DNA from: Microbacterium yannicii
GTDB lineage: Bacteria > Actinomycetota > Actinomycetes > Actinomycetales > Microbacteriaceae
Direction of reading: 5' to 3'
Assembly (NCBI RefSeq): GCF_024055635.1
Contig: NZ_JAMXMB010000021.1
Location: 95,459-159,458 of the forward strand
Length of the DNA: 64,000 bases
The position numbers and the translations under genes are program-made. The notes beneath the pieces were generated by a model. That model saw only the letters and a program-made list of their open reading frames with translations, was not told where the DNA came from and ran no database searches. This document shows positions 28,701-31,700 of the stretch, one piece after another (position 1 is the stretch's first letter; each line of letters opens with the position of its first letter).

Positions 28701-31700
28701 CGTGATCGCCGTCCGCGAGCACGGACTGCAGACCGGCGACGCCGTCGTGTACCGGGCGACCGGCGGCCCCCTCGGCGGCCTGTCGCAGGACACCACGTAC
28801 TGGGTCATCCGGATCGACGGCAACCGCATCCAGCTCGCCGACAGCCAGTGTCACGCGCTGGGTACGTGCGACGACGGCGGCGGCGGCGTCATCCCCCTCA
28901 CGGCGCTCGGCCTCGCGCCCGACATCTCGGAGGCCGGCCGCACGGTCATCCACCAGCTGTTCGCACCCGGGCAGCAGCCCATCGCCGGCTTGCAGAACGG
29001 CGGCGTGTACGAGGTCTGCGACGCCACGCCCACCTCGTTCGGGCTGAAGCTCATCGAACTCCTGGGCGTCTGCTTCCACCGTCCGCTCGGCGCGAACGGC
29101 AGCGTCGGCACCAGCCGGTTCGTCCCGGCCGTCGTCGATCTGGGACCGGCGCTGGGCGGTGGAAAGCTCGTGGTCGATCTGACGGCGGCGGGTACGGGCA
29201 CACAGCACCTGCAGGTCGCCACGATGGCGCCCTCACTGCCGTCGGGGACGTACTCAGAGGCGAAGGTCGCGGGCGAGGGCGGCGGCTTCATCCAGGTCGG
29301 TGAGACGCGTCCCCGCGTCGTCGTCGACGCCACCCTCGACCTGACGATCGGCGACGGCGCGCGGATCGCCGCCGGCGGGGAGATCGGCGTGCACGCGCTG
29401 AACACGGCAGCCGCTGTCGCAGACGGCACCTCGGGCGGCATCGGCGCCATCTCGATCACCCACGCGCGCGCCGTGGTCAGCGCCACGGCCACCACGACGG
29501 TGTCCGTGCGCCCAGGAACCGACCTGTCGAGCACCGGCGGCAGCGTCACGATCGATCCGCTCACGCTCGCGAGCGGCAACGCGTACGCGAACTCCAGCGC
29601 CGGGGGCTTCGGCCACGGCACCGAGGCCCAGACACGCGCCGACCTCAGCACCACGTCGCACGTCACCCTCGACGGGCGCATCACCGCGTGGAACGACATC
29701 GCCGCATCGTCGTCGACGGCGATGCAGTCCGAGCTCCGCGCCGGCGCCTCGGGCGGCTCCTTCGCCGGCAGCTCGACATCCGGGGACTGCGGCGGCGACC
29801 CGTGCCACATCGTCGCGAACAACGACGCGACGCTGACCGTGGGAGGCGCGGCGCACCTGGAGGCCGACAACGTCACCCTGGCGGCGCAGATGATCACGAC
29901 CAGCCTGCTCGACCACAACCGCTCCAACGGCGACGGCGCGTTCGAGGACTCGGACGCCCGCTCCGAGGTCACGCTCACCTCGAACGTGCACGTGCACCTC
30001 GTCGACGGTGCGAAGATCATCGGCTACCAGACGGTCACCGTCCGCGCGCAGCACCTCGACCTCCGCCTCGTCGCCGACGCGCGAGCGACGTGCGGCTGCT
30101 TCGGCGGCGACAGCGACGCCGACGCGATCGTCCGGTACAACGCGACCTCGTCGGTGACGGGCGAGGCCGGCGTCCGCATCCGCACCGCCACGCTCCGCGT
30201 CGAGGCGCTGCACCTGCAGGTCGTCGTCGATCCGCGCGCGTCGACCGGCGGCGGCTTCATCGACTTCGGCGGCGACGACAACAGCGCCGACGACAACAGG
30301 CACCGCTGGATCGACTGGAACGCCGACGTCGTGCTGCACGCGCCGAACCCGACCCTCGTCGTCGACAGCACCGGCAAGATCGTCAAGAAGTACGCCGTCG
30401 CCGTGCGCGACGACCTCGGCACGGTGTACATCCTGGGCCAGACGATCCCCGAGGGCCGCGAGATCGTCGTCGACCCGATCGAGAACAACGGCGGCGGATC
30501 GGCGACGTACTTCATCAACAACCCGGCGGGCTCGCAGGTCGGCACCCTCACGGGCGACCGGGGCACGCTGCAGGTGCAGAACACGTTCGACTTCGTCCGC
30601 CTGCACAACCACTCGAGCCGCCTGCTGCGGGTCAACGGGATCAGCGTGGTCAACCTCGACGACGTCGGGGCCACCGTGAACGTGCAGGCCGAGGACTCGT
30701 CGACCTTCCGCTTCCACATCGGCCGCCCCATCTTCACGCCGACCTTCGTCGACATCGCCAACTGGACCGGACCGGGGACGCCCGACATCGTGCTCGCGGG
30801 CTTCATCGACAACCCGATCGGCACGACGCGGGTGATCAACGAGCACGGTGACATCTGGGCGCTGGGCGCGGGCAGCATCCGCACGAACATCGCGCAGCTG
30901 CACGCGAACCTGGGCACCATCGGCGCGAGCTTCACGCTGTTCGGCATCGCCGTCCGCCTTCCCATCCCCGTGGTGCTGGTGCAGAGCGACTACGTCGTCG
31001 ACGACGTCGATCCGACGCGCCCGGTGGAGCTCGTCGCCGACGCGCGCGACGACGTCGTCCTCGACCTCACCTACGTGGCGCGGATGCCGGTCGGCTCGCC
31101 GTACGCCGGCACCGCCTTCCAGCCCGTCCTGGGCCCGATCCACGCCGGTGACGACATCGACCTCCTCGTCCACGACTCGCTCTCCGGCTCCGACGTGCCG
31201 GTCATGTCGTCGTACTGGGTGCAGGTGAACGTCACGCACCCGCCGTCGAACACGACGGTTCCTCCGACGGGCCAGTACCACACGTACTTCCACCCCGACC
31301 CGGGTCCGTGGGGCGGGTTCGACGACCCGGTGCTGGTCGCGTGGGGCACGGTGAACGAGCTTCACGACAGCGCTTACACGTTCAGCGACCTGAGCGCGGG
31401 CGACGACATCGTGGTGCGGCATCCGTCCCTCGCCACCGACATCTCGTTCGTCGTCTTCTCGAACGTGGACGCGACGCTCTTCAGCATGCGGTTCCCGGCG
31501 CAGCAGTACTCGACGCAGAACGGCGACGGCGAGATCACGCTGTACACCAACGGCTTCGTCGAGGACTACGAGACGATCGCCGACCTTCGCGTCGGCACCA
31601 TCACCTCGACGGCGGACGACGTCTACCTGCAGACGATGCAGGACACCGCGTCGATCCTCGACGAGGGCACCATCGATGACGGCACGCCGCGTGTCGCGGG

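Noticed and set aside
20146..29208. Minus-strand open frame of about 3,000 codons opposite the giant gene (others: 4066-11151, 14986-20139)
   Set aside because: The product is an Arg/Gly/Ala/Asp mixture with no domains. Long antisense frames are expected opposite a GC-rich, Ala/Gly/Thr-repeat gene, and the plus-strand frame has intact secretion and anchor signals.
23151..29303. Plus-strand open frame of about 2,050 codons in a second frame (also 3009-7586)
   Set aside because: Arg/Gly/His-rich out-of-frame translation of the giant gene. No start signals or recognisable domains.
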